A DNA stretch of 64,000 bases from Burkholderiales bacterium UBA4657 (GCA_002405475.1 DHLX01000018.1:297196-361195), one strand, 5' to 3'. Numbered from the stretch's first letter, positions 26,567-36,340 are shown. Notes: generated from the letters alone by a model not told the origin. Translations and numbers: made by a program.

Positions 26567-28024
26567 ATGGTGAAAACCCTGGTCGAACTATCTCGCCTGC
26601 TGGCTCTGCGCCAGGTGTCAGCCCTTGAGCTGGCGCAAGACGCGTTGCGTCGTGCCGAGCAACACCAAGACCTGAACGCTTATCTGGATTTGCGCCCTGA
26701 AGTCACGCTGGCTCAGGCGCGAGCCGCCGATGTCCGGATTGCCCAAGGCCAGGCCACGCCCCTGACCGGCATTCCGGTGGCGCATAAAGACATTTTTGTC
26801 ACCCGTGACTTTGCCAGCACCGCTGGTAGCCGTATGTTGCACGGTTATATGAGCCCGTTTGACGCTACGGTGGTCGAGCGGCTGGCGCAAGCCGGTATGG
26901 TGACTGTCGGCAAGCTCAACTGCGATGAATTTGCCATGGGTTCGACCAATGAAAACAGCGCCTACGGTGAGGTACTCAACCCCTGGGACAAACAGGCGGT
27001 ACCGGGCGGTTCTTCCGGCGGTTCTTCTGCTGCCGTGGCAGCCGGGCTGGTGCCGGTGGCGACCGCGACTGATACCGGCGGCTCGATTCGCCAGCCGGCC
27101 TCGTTTTGCGGGGTCACCGGCATTAAACCGACTTATGGCCGCGCCTCACGCTGGGGCATGATTGCTTTTGCCTCGTCGCTGGATCAGGCCGGCATCATGA
27201 CCCGTAGCGCCGAAGATGCGGCGCTGGTGTTCAATGCCATGCTCGGTTTCGACCCGAAAGACTCGACCAGTATCAACCGCAGCGAGGAAGATTTCACCCG
27301 GCTACTTCAGCAGCCGGTCAAGGGACTGCGTATTGGGCTGCCGAAGGAATTTTTTGCCAGCGGCTTGCCGCCTGAGGTCGAGCAGCCAATACGCGCCGCC
27401 CTGGCGCAACTGGAACAGCAGGGCGCTGTTCTGGTCGATATCAGCCTGCCGAACATTGCGCTCGGCATACCGGCGTATTACGTGATTGCCCCGGCTGAAG
27501 CCTCGTCCAATCTGTCGCGTTTCGATGGGGTGCGGTATGGGCACCGGGCCGAGCACTATCAGGACTTGATTGATATGATGAAATGCTCGCGCGCCGAAGG
27601 TTTCGGGCCAGAACCCAAGCGCCGCATCATGATCGGCACCTATGTGCTCAGCCGTGGTTATTATGATGCCTATTTCTTGCAAGCGCAAAAAGTGCGGCGT
27701 CTGATTGCCCAGGATTTTCAGGCCGCGTTTGAACAGTGTGACCTGATCGCCGGGCCGAATGCGGCGAGTGAGGCCTGGAACCTGAACGCCAAAGTGAGCG
27801 ATCCGGTAGAAATGTATTTGTCCGACCTGTTTACCATTCCCGGCAGTCTGGCCGGTTTGCCGGGCATGAGTGTGCCCTGCGGCTTTGCCAGCACCACTGG
27901 CCGGCCAGTAGGGTTGCAACTCATGGCCAATCATTTTGCCGAGGCTCAATTACTCGGTGTCGCGCATCAATATCAACTCGCAACCGATTGGCATCTGCGT
28001 CGCCCAGGAGGGTTTGCCGAATGA
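26567..28024 (+). CDS. gatA: Aspartyl/glutamyl-tRNA amidotransferase subunit A
   Basis: A 485-residue amidase-signature enzyme that releases ammonia from glutamine for transamidation of Glu-tRNA(Gln)/Asp-tRNA(Asn). The catalytic Ser-cisSer-Lys triad lies in AHKDIF (Lys), PGGSSGGSSAAVAAG (cis-Ser) and DTGGSIRQPA (nucleophile). It starts 6 bp after gatC with a GGGAGC site and overlaps gatB by 4 bp. Confidence 0.98.
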   Translation: MVKTLVELSRLLALRQVSALELAQDALRRAEQHQDLNAYLDLRPEVTLAQARAADVRIAQGQATPLTGIPVAHKDIFVTRDFASTAGSRMLHGYMSPFDATVVERLAQAGMVTVGKLNCDEFAMGSTNENSAYGEVLNPWDKQAVPGGSSGGSSAAVAAGLVPVATATDTGGSIRQPASFCGVTGIKPTYGRASRWGMIAFASSLDQAGIMTRSAEDAALVFNAMLGFDPKDSTSINRSEEDFTRLLQQPVKGLRIGLPKEFFASGLPPEVEQPIRAALAQLEQQGAVLVDISLPNIALGIPAYYVIAPAEASSNLSRFDGVRYGHRAEHYQDLIDMMKCSRAEGFGPEPKRRIMIGTYVLSRGYYDAYFLQAQKVRRLIAQDFQAAFEQCDLIAGPNAASEAWNLNAKVSDPVEMYLSDLFTIPGSLAGLPGMSVPCGFASTTGRPVGLQLMANHFAEAQLLGVAHQYQLATDWHLRRPGGFAE

Positions 28025-29472
28025 AATGGGAAGTCGTCATCGGACTGGAAACACACGTTCAACTGTCCACCCAATCAAAAATTTTTTCCGGGGTCTCGAC
28101 CGCGTTTGGTGCTGCGCCCAACACCCAGGCCAGCGTTATTGACCTGGCGCTACCCGGCGTCCTGCCGGTTCTGAACCAGGGCGCGGTCGAGCGCGCCATT
28201 CAGTTTGGTTTGGCAATAGGCGCACACATTGCCCCGCGCAGTATTTTTGCGCGTAAAAATTATTTTTACCCCGATCTGCCCAAGGGCTACCAGATTAGCC
28301 AGTATGAAATTCCGGTAGTGCAGGGCGGTACCCTCAGTTGCGTGGTTGAAGCGAAGAACGCTGCGCCCTATGTCAAGACGGTAAATCTGACCCGCGCCCA
28401 TCTGGAAGAAGACGCGGGTAAATCGCTGCATGAGGACTATCAGGGCATGTCGGGCATTGATCTGAACCGTGCCGGCACCCCGTTGCTGGAAATTGTGACC
28501 GAACCCGATATGCGCTCCTCGGCCGAGGCGGTGGCTTATGCCAAAGCCCTGCACGCGCTGGTGGTCTGGCTGGGTATTTGCGATGGCAATATGCAGGAAG
28601 GATCATTCCGTTGCGATGCCAACGTCAGTGTGCGACCGGTCGGTCAGGCCGCTTTCGGTACGCGGCGTGAAATCAAGAACCTGAACAGCTTCAAGTTCAT
28701 GCAGCAAGCCATCGACTATGAAGTGCAATGGCAGATTGCGGAAATTGAAGACGGTCGCACCATTCAACAGGCTACCGTTCTGTTTGACCCGGACAGCGGC
28801 GAAACGCGCGCCATGCGCAGCAAGGAAGATGCGATGGATTATCGCTATTTTCCCGACCCCGATTTATTGCCACTGGAAATCGCGCCCGAGTGGATAGCAC
28901 GCGTCCAGGCGCAGCTACCCGAGTTGCCCGCGGCCATGCGCGAGCGTTTCGTGCGCGACTATGCCTTGCCTGAATACGACGCACAAACACTCACGGCGAA
29001 TAAAGCGCTGGCGGCGTATTACGAGGCTGTAGCGCAGGCGGTCAGTGATAAAAAAGTGGCGGCCAACTGGGTCATGGGCGAAGTGGCTGCCGCACTTAAT
29101 GAACACGGCATAGCCATCGAGCAGGCGCCGGTCTCGGCCACGCAACTGGCCGGGTTGATCGCCCGCGTTGCCGATAACACCGTTAACCATAAAACCGCCA
29201 AGGAAGTCTTTGTGGCACTCTGGCGGCGCGAGGCTGACTCGGCCGATGCCATTATCGAAGCGCGTGGGCTGAAACAAATTACCGACAGCAGCGCCATTGA
29301 GGCCTTGATTGATGAGGTGTTGGCGGCCAACCCTGTGCCGGTGGCGGAATATCGCGCGGGCAAGGAAAAAGCTTTCAACTCGCTGGTGGGGCAAGCCATG
29401 AAGGCAACCAAAGGCAAGGCCAACCCGCAACAGGTAAACGATTTGCTGAAACTCAAGTTACAGCAGCATTGA
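28021..29472 (+). CDS. gatB: Aspartyl/glutamyl-tRNA amidotransferase subunit B
   Basis: A 483-residue GatB, the tRNA-binding kinase/transamidase subunit. It opens MKWEVVIGLETHVQL and carries the Zn/Mg cradle region, FRCDANVSVRP, GTRREIKNLNSFKFM and the C-terminal YqeY-like tail (VGQAMKATKGKANPQQVNDLL). ATG at 28021 lies within ATGA shared with the gatA stop. An upstream frame extension to 27988 is not used. Confidence 0.98.
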   Translation: MKWEVVIGLETHVQLSTQSKIFSGVSTAFGAAPNTQASVIDLALPGVLPVLNQGAVERAIQFGLAIGAHIAPRSIFARKNYFYPDLPKGYQISQYEIPVVQGGTLSCVVEAKNAAPYVKTVNLTRAHLEEDAGKSLHEDYQGMSGIDLNRAGTPLLEIVTEPDMRSSAEAVAYAKALHALVVWLGICDGNMQEGSFRCDANVSVRPVGQAAFGTRREIKNLNSFKFMQQAIDYEVQWQIAEIEDGRTIQQATVLFDPDSGETRAMRSKEDAMDYRYFPDPDLLPLEIAPEWIARVQAQLPELPAAMRERFVRDYALPEYDAQTLTANKALAAYYEAVAQAVSDKKVAANWVMGEVAAALNEHGIAIEQAPVSATQLAGLIARVADNTVNHKTAKEVFVALWRREADSADAIIEARGLKQITDSSAIEALIDEVLAANPVPVAEYRAGKEKAFNSLVGQAMKATKGKANPQQVNDLLKLKLQQH

Positions 29473-29480
29473 ATAGGGCG

Positions 29481-30128
29481 CTAGCGGGGCTTGTTTTCGC
29501 CAGCCTTGATTTCCAGCCAGCGTTTTTTATCTTCATCAAATCTGGCATTGATTTTGGCGACCTCTTGCTCGCGTCGGCCAAGCAGTTGCCCTTGTTGCTG
29601 GACACGCTGGTTCAGACTATCGAGGTTGCTTTGCAAATTGAAAGGTACTGGCTTTCCGGGATTTTTTTTCTGAAACTCGCTGACCTGATTCTGGGCGACC
29701 GTGTGCTCTTTTTTCAGGTCGTTCATGCGTTCCTGGTCTACTTTAAATACAGCCAGTGAGTCTCCCAGAGCGCGTTGGCGCGCCTGTTCTAGAGCCTCTT
29801 CGTTACGGTAAGTCTGCATTAATACCGTGTCGCGTCGTTTGGCAGCAGCTCGGACTGCCTCTTCGTCAGCTTTAATCTTGGCCTGCTCTTCGCGTTGCTG
29901 TCGTTGTTCGGCCGTTAGCGGCGGCTCAATCACGCGGCGCAGAGTGCCATCTCTTCCATGCTCACGTATTTCGCGACTAGCGCATTCGGGTGGCAGCGTG
30001 TCTGAGGTAATGGTGCGGTTGTTAGCATCCTTGCAGATGTAATAGCCGCCAGGACGAAGTGCAGGTGCTTGCGCCAAGGCGCTGCCCAGAAAGCACACCA
30101 CGGGAATCGACATCCACCACACTTTCAT
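29481..30128 (-). CDS. DUF4124-domain exported protein
   Basis: A 215-residue protein with a signal peptide (MKVWWMSIPVVCFLGSALAQA), a short DUF4124 domain (YYICKDANNRTITSDTLPPEC) containing two Cys likely in a disulfide, and a long Glu/Arg/Lys/Gln-rich coiled coil to the C-terminus. DUF4124 proteins are frequent in betaproteobacteria and of unknown function. Its ATG overlaps the pyrE stop by 4 bp, so it is coupled to pyrE. Confidence 0.88.
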   Translation of the reverse strand: MKVWWMSIPVVCFLGSALAQAPALRPGGYYICKDANNRTITSDTLPPECASREIREHGRDGTLRRVIEPPLTAEQRQQREEQAKIKADEEAVRAAAKRRDTVLMQTYRNEEALEQARQRALGDSLAVFKVDQERMNDLKKEHTVAQNQVSEFQKKNPGKPVPFNLQSNLDSLNQRVQQQGQLLGRREQEVAKINARFDEDKKRWLEIKAGENKPR

Positions 30129-30811
30129 TCCACATCCTCCACACCATACTGTTGACGATAGGCCATTACATCCTGCTGGTATTGCGTCAATTCCGAGTCC
30201 GAAGTATGCCGCAAAAAATTCAGGACGTGACCCAGATTTGCAATGGAAAAAACCGGTATTCCATACAATTCGCGTACTTCCTGTACTGCAGAGTGCGATT
30301 TGATGTTGATAGCATCACCACCGCGTTCCTGGCGGTCGAGTGCCAGCAGCACCGCAGCGGGCGTTGCTCCGGCGGCGCGAATGATTTCGACCGATTCGCG
30401 TACTGATGTGCCGGCCGAAATGACATCATCGACAATCACTACCCTGCCTTGGAGTGGTGCGCCGACAATGATGCCACCTTCGCCGTGGTCTTTGGCTTCC
30501 TTGCGATTGAACGCGAACGGCACATCACGCCCGGCGCGAGCCAGTGCTACCGCAGTGGCTGAAGCCAGCGTTATGCCTTTGTAGGCCGGGCCGAACAGCA
30601 TGTCGAACTGCACTTTTCCCTGACGTTCAGCCTCTAGCAGCGTCTGCGCGTAAAATTCGGCTAATGTGGACAGACTGGCACCGGTATGAAACAGCCCGGC
30701 GTTGAAAAAATAGGGCGATAAACGCCCGGCCTTGGTCTTGAATTGACCAAATTTGAGTACCCCGGTTTGCAGGGCAAAGGCGATAAATTGATGCTGGCGC
30801 TCGGTTTCCAT
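30125..30811 (-). CDS. pyrE: Orotate phosphoribosyltransferase
   Basis: A 228-residue PRTase converting orotate and PRPP to OMP in UMP synthesis. PRPP loop VVIVDDVISAGTS is intact, as are GRLSPYFFNAGLF near the N-terminus and YKGITLA. Divergent from the exonuclease III gene across 50 bp. The other pyrimidine gene in the window (pyrC) is 23 kb away. Confidence 0.97.
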   Translation of the reverse strand: METERQHQFIAFALQTGVLKFGQFKTKAGRLSPYFFNAGLFHTGASLSTLAEFYAQTLLEAERQGKVQFDMLFGPAYKGITLASATAVALARAGRDVPFAFNRKEAKDHGEGGIIVGAPLQGRVVIVDDVISAGTSVRESVEIIRAAGATPAAVLLALDRQERGGDAINIKSHSAVQEVRELYGIPVFSIANLGHVLNFLRHTSDSELTQYQQDVMAYRQQYGVEDVE

Positions 30812-30861
30812 GGGTAAAGTGTAACGGATGAAGACTAACTATCAGCAGAATCGACCCAGAA

Positions 30862-31668
30862 GTGCAGGAAAAACCGCAACAATTACGTATCGTTAGTGCT
30901 AACCTGAATGGCATTCGCTCAGCGGCGAATAAAGGCTTCTTCCATTGGCTGGCTCAGCAACAGCCCCATATCGTGTGCGCCCAGGAAATCAAGGCGCAGG
31001 CCGCCGATCTGACGCCAGCATTATTGCGCCCTGACGGCAGCGATTTGCAGGGGCACTTTCACTTTGCCGAAAAAAAGGGCTATTCCGGGGTTGGGCTGTA
31101 CTCGTCACTCACGCCCACTGAAGTCATCACTGGCTTTGGCAATACCGAATTCGATGCCGAAGGCCGCTACATTGAGGCACGCTACGACCTGGGCGCAGAG
31201 GGGCTGTCAGTGGTCTCGGTCTATTTGCCATCGGGCTCCAGCAGCGATGAGCGGCAGCAAGCCAAATTCCGTTTTCTGGAGGCTTTTTACCCGCACCTGC
31301 AGCGTTTGAAAGCCAGCGGGCGTGAAATTGTTGTATGCGGTGACTGGAATATCGCGCATCAGGCCATTGACCTGAAAAACTGGCGCGGCAATCAGAAAAA
31401 TTCCGGTTTTCTGCCCGAAGAACGCGCCTGGCTGAGTCAGGTGCTGGAACAGCTGGGCTATGTCGATGTCTTTCGTCGCCTGGACGCGCGCCCGGAGCAA
31501 TATACCTGGTGGAGTAACCGCGGCCAGGCCTGGGCCAAGAATGTCGGCTGGCGTATTGATTATCAGATCGCCACCCCAGGCATTGCCGCGCGCGCGCAAC
31601 AGGTTCAGATTTACAAAGACCAGCGTTTCAGCGACCACGCCCCACTCACCATAGACTACGCACTATGA
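30862..31668 (+). CDS. xth: Exodeoxyribonuclease III (AP endonuclease)
   Basis: A 268-residue EEP-fold nuclease acting at abasic sites. Motifs in order: SANLNGIRSA, CAQEIKAQ (metal Glu), GDWNIAHQ, WWSNRGQAW, WRIDYQIATP and SDHAPL (catalytic His). GTG start at 30862; no ATG lies near the expected N-terminus. The stop overlaps the following MFS gene (ATGA), implying coupling. Confidence 0.95.
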   Translation: MQEKPQQLRIVSANLNGIRSAANKGFFHWLAQQQPHIVCAQEIKAQAADLTPALLRPDGSDLQGHFHFAEKKGYSGVGLYSSLTPTEVITGFGNTEFDAEGRYIEARYDLGAEGLSVVSVYLPSGSSSDERQQAKFRFLEAFYPHLQRLKASGREIVVCGDWNIAHQAIDLKNWRGNQKNSGFLPEERAWLSQVLEQLGYVDVFRRLDARPEQYTWWSNRGQAWAKNVGWRIDYQIATPGIAARAQQVQIYKDQRFSDHAPLTIDYAL

Positions 31669-33020
31669 ACAACAGCTTCAGCTCCTGGTTGGTCAGTTTG
31701 CAGGTCTATAAAGAGCTTGCCACCTTGCGCATGGTCTTGTTAGGGTTCTCGGCCGGCCTGCCTTTGCTCCTGGTCTTCGGCACCCTGTCATTCTGGTTGC
31801 GCGAAGCCGGTATTGACCGCACCACCATTGGTTTTTTAAGTTGGGTGGCGTTGGCCTATGCCTTCAAGTGGGTCTGGGCACCCTTGGTGGATCGTATGCC
31901 CTTGCCGGGGCTGACCACTCGGCTGGGGCGGCGCCGTGGCTGGCTGTTATTCGCCCAGGTCTGGGTCATGGCCGGCTTGGTGGGTATGGCGCTGACTGAC
32001 CCGCAACAAGACTTGCCGCGCCTAGTGCTGTTTGCCCTCTTGACCGCCTTTGCTTCGGCAACGCAGGACATTGCGCTGGATGCTTATCGTATTGAATCGG
32101 CCAGTGAAGAAAAACAGGCGGCGCTGGCGGCGGCGTATCAGACCGGTTATCGCATCGCCATGATCTGGGCCGGTGCTGGCGTGCTGGCGATTGCGGCGCA
32201 CTTCGACCCGGATGAAGCCACCTATCAATTCAGCCCCTGGACCTGGGCCTATGTTGCCATGGCCGCTTCCATGCTGGTGGGGGTGCTGACGGTTTTGTTA
32301 TCGCGTGAACCCGCCCGTGTTGCCGGTATCGAAAAATCCGCACCAGATAGTACGGACCGCTTGCCCTGGCTGGAGCGTTTTTTACGCTGGGTCTATGACG
32401 CCGGGGTACAGCCATTTCTTGATTTTTTCCAGCGCTATCGTTGGCAGGCCCTGATCATTCTGGCCTTGATTGCTACCTACCGGATGTCCGATGTGGTCAT
32501 GGGCGTCATGGCCAACCCGTTTTATCGTGACATGGGGTTTAGCAAGGAAGAAGTCGCCACCGTATCCAAATTTTATGGTGTCATCATGACCCTGCTGGGC
32601 GCTTTTATTGGGGGTGTGCTGGCCTTGCGCCTTGGCGTCATGCGCGTCTTGTTCGCTGGCGCTGTCCTGTCTGCTGCCACCAACGTCTTGTTCGCCTGGC
32701 TGGCGACCCGTGGGCACGATGTGGGGGCACTGATTTTTGCTGTTTCTGCCGACAATTTAAGCGCGGGTCTGGCCAGCGCAGCGTTTATTGCCTATCTGTC
32801 GGGGCTGACCAATGTGGCTTATTCCGCGACCCAATACGCGCTGTTTTCCTCGGTCATGTTACTGTTACCCAAATTTCTGGCCGGTTTTTCCGGTTGGGCA
32901 GTCGATACGGTCGGTTATGAAACCTTTTTCATAACCACGGCTCTGATGGGGGTGCCAGTACTCTTGCTGGTGGTTCTTGCCGGTCGTGCGCGACAAAAAA
33001 TTGAACTGAATCCAAATTGA
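31665..33020 (+). CDS. AmpG-like MFS permease
   Basis: A 451-residue 12-helix major facilitator protein resembling AmpG muropeptide permeases: FSAGLPLLLVFGTLSFWLRE near the N-terminus, FKWVWAPLVDRM, RRRGWLLFAQ and TQDIALDAYRIE. The last block is a hallmark of the AmpG/acetyl-CoA transporter group. It would import cell-wall anhydromuropeptides for recycling. ATGA overlap with the nuclease gene. Confidence 0.88.
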   Translation: MNNSFSSWLVSLQVYKELATLRMVLLGFSAGLPLLLVFGTLSFWLREAGIDRTTIGFLSWVALAYAFKWVWAPLVDRMPLPGLTTRLGRRRGWLLFAQVWVMAGLVGMALTDPQQDLPRLVLFALLTAFASATQDIALDAYRIESASEEKQAALAAAYQTGYRIAMIWAGAGVLAIAAHFDPDEATYQFSPWTWAYVAMAASMLVGVLTVLLSREPARVAGIEKSAPDSTDRLPWLERFLRWVYDAGVQPFLDFFQRYRWQALIILALIATYRMSDVVMGVMANPFYRDMGFSKEEVATVSKFYGVIMTLLGAFIGGVLALRLGVMRVLFAGAVLSAATNVLFAWLATRGHDVGALIFAVSADNLSAGLASAAFIAYLSGLTNVAYSATQYALFSSVMLLLPKFLAGFSGWAVDTVGYETFFITTALMGVPVLLLVVLAGRARQKIELNPN

Positions 33021-33045
33021 CACATTTCTCTGAAATAATACGCTG

Positions 33046-33903
33046 ATGCTGTATCCCGAACTCTTTAAATCGCTGGAAGCCGTGCGCTGGAACATGGAAA
33101 ATGATATTCCCTGGGCCAGTTTTGATGCCAGTCTGTTATCCGATGAGCAAGCGCGCACTATCAAAATGAACGCCATTACAGAATGGGCGGCCTTGCCGGC
33201 GACCGAAATGTTTTTGCGTGACAACCGGCATGATTCCGATTTTTCGGCGTTCATGAGCGTCTGGTTTTTTGAAGAACAAAAGCATGCGCTGGTACTCATC
33301 GAATACCTGAAACGTTTCCGGCCCGACCTGGTGCCGACCGAGCAGGAACTGCACGCGGTGCGTTTCGAATTTGATCCGGCGCCGGCGCTGGAAACATTAA
33401 CCCTACACTTCTGCGGGGAAATACGCCTGAACCACTGGTACCGGCGTGCCGCTGACTGGCACACCGAGCCGGTCATCAAGCACATCTACAGCCTGCTTAG
33501 TCGTGACGAGGCGCGTCATGGTGGTGCTTATTTGCGCTACATGAAGAAATATATTCAAGAACTGGGCGATTCCGCCCGTGCCGCCTTCGCCAAAATAGGC
33601 GTGCTGATGGCCAGCGCGCGCCGTACCGACAAGGCGCTGCACCCGACCAATCTGCACGTCAACAAAGATTTGTTCCCGAACGACACGGTACAGTCACGCC
33701 TACCTGACCCAGACTGGCTGGAACACTGGCTCGACCGTCAGATTGCCTTTGATGATGAATGGGAAAAGAAAGTCGTCGAGCGCATATTACACAACATGAG
33801 TCTGTTATTCGGTCGTACTTTTGCTACCGTGCAAGAGCTTAACCGCTACCGCAAGGAACTCAGCATACGCCTGACACCGGCGCCAGCTATCCTGCCCGGC
33901 TGA
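33046..33903 (+). CDS. Ferritin-like / acyl-ACP desaturase-like diiron protein
   Basis: A 285-residue helical protein with the two EExxH-type diiron half-sites: FFEEQKHAL near residue 78 and SRDEARHGG near 155, plus further carboxylates (CGEIRLNHWY). This fits the ferritin-like/acyl-ACP desaturase superfamily. No neighbour indicates a substrate. Stand-alone gene 25 bp after the AmpG-like gene. Confidence 0.82.
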   Translation: MLYPELFKSLEAVRWNMENDIPWASFDASLLSDEQARTIKMNAITEWAALPATEMFLRDNRHDSDFSAFMSVWFFEEQKHALVLIEYLKRFRPDLVPTEQELHAVRFEFDPAPALETLTLHFCGEIRLNHWYRRAADWHTEPVIKHIYSLLSRDEARHGGAYLRYMKKYIQELGDSARAAFAKIGVLMASARRTDKALHPTNLHVNKDLFPNDTVQSRLPDPDWLEHWLDRQIAFDDEWEKKVVERILHNMSLLFGRTFATVQELNRYRKELSIRLTPAPAILPG

Positions 33904-33972
33904 AAGTTGTTTGAATCACTGCCAGAACTGGGTACCATACACGTATATCCATTTTAATTGGTGTCATAGCTC

Positions 33973-34713
33973 ATGTTCGATTTGCAGGCTTTTTTGCAAG
34001 CAGAATCACGGCGCTCTTTAGGCGAAGCGATTAGGCAGACCTTTGGCAGCAGTCTGGGGACCCGGTCGTTTTTACTGGTGGGCGGAGCGCCTGCCAGATC
34101 AGGACGTATTTCACCGATCGTAGTTGCAGCTGATTTTCCGCAGTCAGTTATGGCTCAACTGCATGCGAACCCTCTTTGTGAAAATATACCCTTGATGAAT
34201 GAGTGGCTGAAACATGAACGCCCGATCTGTCAGCAACTCGACAAAATGCGTGCCCGCGCCCTGTCACCGGCCGTCAATCAGATGCGCCGACAGGGTTGCC
34301 ACTCGCTCGCCGGACATGGCTGTTTTGATTTGCGGGGCTCGTCTGCCATTTTTTTACTGCTGGTCGATCTGCCCGATTCTCAAATGAGTAACGCAGCCCC
34401 CCTGTTGCAGTTGGCCTTGCCGTTGATACAAGCTTCACTCGGTACTATGCGTTATCGTAGCCGGATGAAATATTACGAAGAAAAGAGCGCACTGTCGGCA
34501 CGAGAGGCTGAAGTTCTAAAGTACGCGCGCCACGGTATGACCAATAAAGAAATTTCATCAACAATGGGGCTGTCATTTTCCACCATCAAAAATCATATGG
34601 CCAAAATTGCACGCAAGCTTGGCGTCAAAAATCGCGCCGCGTCCGTGGCTGCAGCCAGTTCAAACAACCTGCTGGCCTCGAATTTTGGCGAAAGCACCAT
34701 TGCACCCAGGTAA
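33973..34713 (+). CDS. LuxR-family HTH regulator
   Basis: A 246-residue regulator with a C-terminal LuxR/NarL HTH (LSAREAEVLKYARHGMTNKE, then STIKNHMAKIARKLGV). The N-terminal ~170 residues form a ligand- or signal-binding-like domain without a receiver Asp pattern; whether it binds an acyl-homoserine lactone cannot be told, and no luxI is nearby. It lies 7 bp before rfaE2, same strand. Confidence 0.88.
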   Translation: MFDLQAFLQAESRRSLGEAIRQTFGSSLGTRSFLLVGGAPARSGRISPIVVAADFPQSVMAQLHANPLCENIPLMNEWLKHERPICQQLDKMRARALSPAVNQMRRQGCHSLAGHGCFDLRGSSAIFLLLVDLPDSQMSNAAPLLQLALPLIQASLGTMRYRSRMKYYEEKSALSAREAEVLKYARHGMTNKEISSTMGLSFSTIKNHMAKIARKLGVKNRAASVAAASSNNLLASNFGESTIAPR

Positions 34714-34720
34714 AAAGCGC

Positions 34721-35194
34721 GTGAATTTCATCGAAAAAATAGTCACACCCCTGGAACTGCCAGATCGTTTGGCGCGACTGCCACACCCGCTGGTCATGAC
34801 CAACGGTGTGTTCGACATTTTGCATCGCGGTCATGTGACTTATCTGGCACAGGCCCGCGCCCTGGGTGCGGCACTGGTGGTCGCCGTCAATAGCGATGCC
34901 AGTGTCAGACGCCTGGGTAAAGGCGAGGATCGTCCCATCAATAATGAACAAGACCGGCTGGCAGTACTGGCAGCGCTGGAAAGCGTCAGCCTGGTGGTGT
35001 TATTCAACGAAGACAGTGCGCGAGAAGCGGTGCAGCAGGTTCGACCCGACATTTACGTCAAGGGCGGCGACTATGTGGTGGAAAACACTCCCGAAGGACA
35101 GGCGGTACTGGCCTACGGTGGTCAGGTATACGCCATACCATTCCAGTTCCAGTGTTCAACTACCGCCCTGCTCAACAAGGTACGAAAAATATGA
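34721..35194 (+). CDS. rfaE2: D-glycero-beta-D-manno-heptose 1-phosphate adenylyltransferase (single-domain RfaE2/HldE C-domain)
   Basis: A 157-residue nucleotidyltransferase activating heptose-1-phosphate for LPS core synthesis. Signature GVFDILHRGHVTYL (HxGH), AVNSDASVRRLGKG and the GGDY segment. It is the free-standing adenylyltransferase half; the kinase half (RfaE1) is not here. The start is GTG at 34721, because the frame extends upstream into the LuxR gene but homology begins here. Overlaps the asparaginase gene by ATGA. Confidence 0.93.
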   Translation: MNFIEKIVTPLELPDRLARLPHPLVMTNGVFDILHRGHVTYLAQARALGAALVVAVNSDASVRRLGKGEDRPINNEQDRLAVLAALESVSLVVLFNEDSAREAVQQVRPDIYVKGGDYVVENTPEGQAVLAYGGQVYAIPFQFQCSTTALLNKVRKI

Positions 35195-36228
35195 GTGCAA
35201 TACCGCAGCATATTCCGCTGGTCGTCGAAACGCGTGGTGTTGGCAGTGCCCAGTCGATTGAATCGGTACACTATGGCAGTGTGGCGGTTGTGAATGCTAT
35301 GGGGCAGCTGGTTGCCAGTGCCGGCGATGCTCAGGCGCTGACCTTCACGCGCTCGACCATCAAGCCGTTTCAGGCACTGGAATTCATGGAGCTCGGTGGC
35401 GCCCTCGCCATGGGCTACAGCGCTGAAGAAATTGCCATGTTGTGCGCCAGCCATTCGGGCGAGGACCGGCATGTGGCGCTGGCCGACAGCATGCTGAAAA
35501 AAGCCCGGTGCGAAGAACACCATCTGCAATGCGGTTGCCATGTACCATTACGATTCAGCTGGTTCGACAAGGCGCCGCCAGCGCGCGCAAAATTTGACCA
35601 GCGCCACAACAATTGCTCGGGCAAGCACGCCGGCTTTCTGGCGTATTGCCGTCTGACCGACACGCCTACAGAAAATTATCTTGATGAGGGCCATCCCTTA
35701 CAAAAAGCCATTCGTGGTCGTTTGGCACGCGCCGCCGCTCTGGAGGAAACGCGCCTGGTCATGGGTATCGATGGCTGTTCTGCACCCAACTATGCCTTGC
35801 CGCTGGCCACCCTGGCCAAGCTCTATGCCCTGCTGGCGCAGCCGCAGGCCGCACCCGAAGCCAATGCCTCACTGCATACATTGGCGAATGCCATGCGCGA
35901 TCATCCCCTCGTCATTTCTGGTGACAAGCGCAGCGATTACCGCTTTGTTCAGGCTGGACAGGGTGACTGGCTGGCCAAGGTGGGGGCAGGCGCAGTGCAG
36001 ACCGTAGCGGTGCGTAGCGCAGGACTGGGTTTAGCCATCAAAATTGCCGGTGGCAATTTGCAGGCGCTCTATTGCGCGACAGTGGCAGTGTTGGATCAAT
36101 TGGGACTGCTGAATGAAACGGCACGCGGCATTTTGCATGACTATGTGCGCCCGCCCTTGATTAATCCACGCAAAATCATGACGGGTGAATGGCGTGCCAT
36201 TGTGAATTTACAGCGCGCGGGACAGTAG
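35191..36228 (+). CDS. Asparaginase, Rhizobium-type class (ReAV-like)
   Basis: A 345-residue L-asparaginase of the ReAV/thermolabile Rhizobium type, structurally related to serine beta-lactamases. SxxK motif in RSTIKPFQALE, and the Cys/Lys zinc-site motif in NNCSGKHAGFL, are diagnostic of this class rather than E. coli type I/II. A SGEDRH segment and MGIDGCSAPNYALPL also match. It hydrolyses asparagine to aspartate and ammonia. Coupled to rfaE2 by a 4-bp overlap; no functional link is evident. Confidence 0.9.
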   Translation: MSAIPQHIPLVVETRGVGSAQSIESVHYGSVAVVNAMGQLVASAGDAQALTFTRSTIKPFQALEFMELGGALAMGYSAEEIAMLCASHSGEDRHVALADSMLKKARCEEHHLQCGCHVPLRFSWFDKAPPARAKFDQRHNNCSGKHAGFLAYCRLTDTPTENYLDEGHPLQKAIRGRLARAAALEETRLVMGIDGCSAPNYALPLATLAKLYALLAQPQAAPEANASLHTLANAMRDHPLVISGDKRSDYRFVQAGQGDWLAKVGAGAVQTVAVRSAGLGLAIKIAGGNLQALYCATVAVLDQLGLLNETARGILHDYVRPPLINPRKIMTGEWRAIVNLQRAGQ

Positions 36229-36239
36229 TGGCTGGGAGC

Positions 36240-36313
36240 TGGAGCGGGCGCTGGGAATCGAACCCACGTCTTGAGCTTGGGAAGCTCAGGCCCTGCCATT
36301 GAACGACGCCCGC
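36240..36313 (-). tRNA. tRNA-Gly (anticodon CCC)
   Basis: Minus-strand cloverleaf of 74 nt including encoded CCA. Acceptor stem GCGGGCG/CGCCCGC, discriminator U, T-arm GTTCGAATC, anticodon stem TGAGC/GCTCA with loop TTCCCAA, giving CCC. Located between the asparaginase gene (converging end) and thiS. Confidence 0.95.
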
Positions 36314-36332
36314 ATAGCAAGATGCGGCAGGA

Positions 36333-36340
36333 ATTATAAT
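36333..36340. promoter_or_regulatory. ATTATAAT box, -10 candidate for tRNA-Gly and/or thiS
   Basis: ATTATAAT at 36333-36340 contains TATAAT on both strands. On the minus strand it lies 20 bp upstream of the tRNA 5' end, well placed as its -10; no good -35 is evident. On the plus strand it lies too close to the thiS ATG to serve as a normal promoter. Confidence 0.35.
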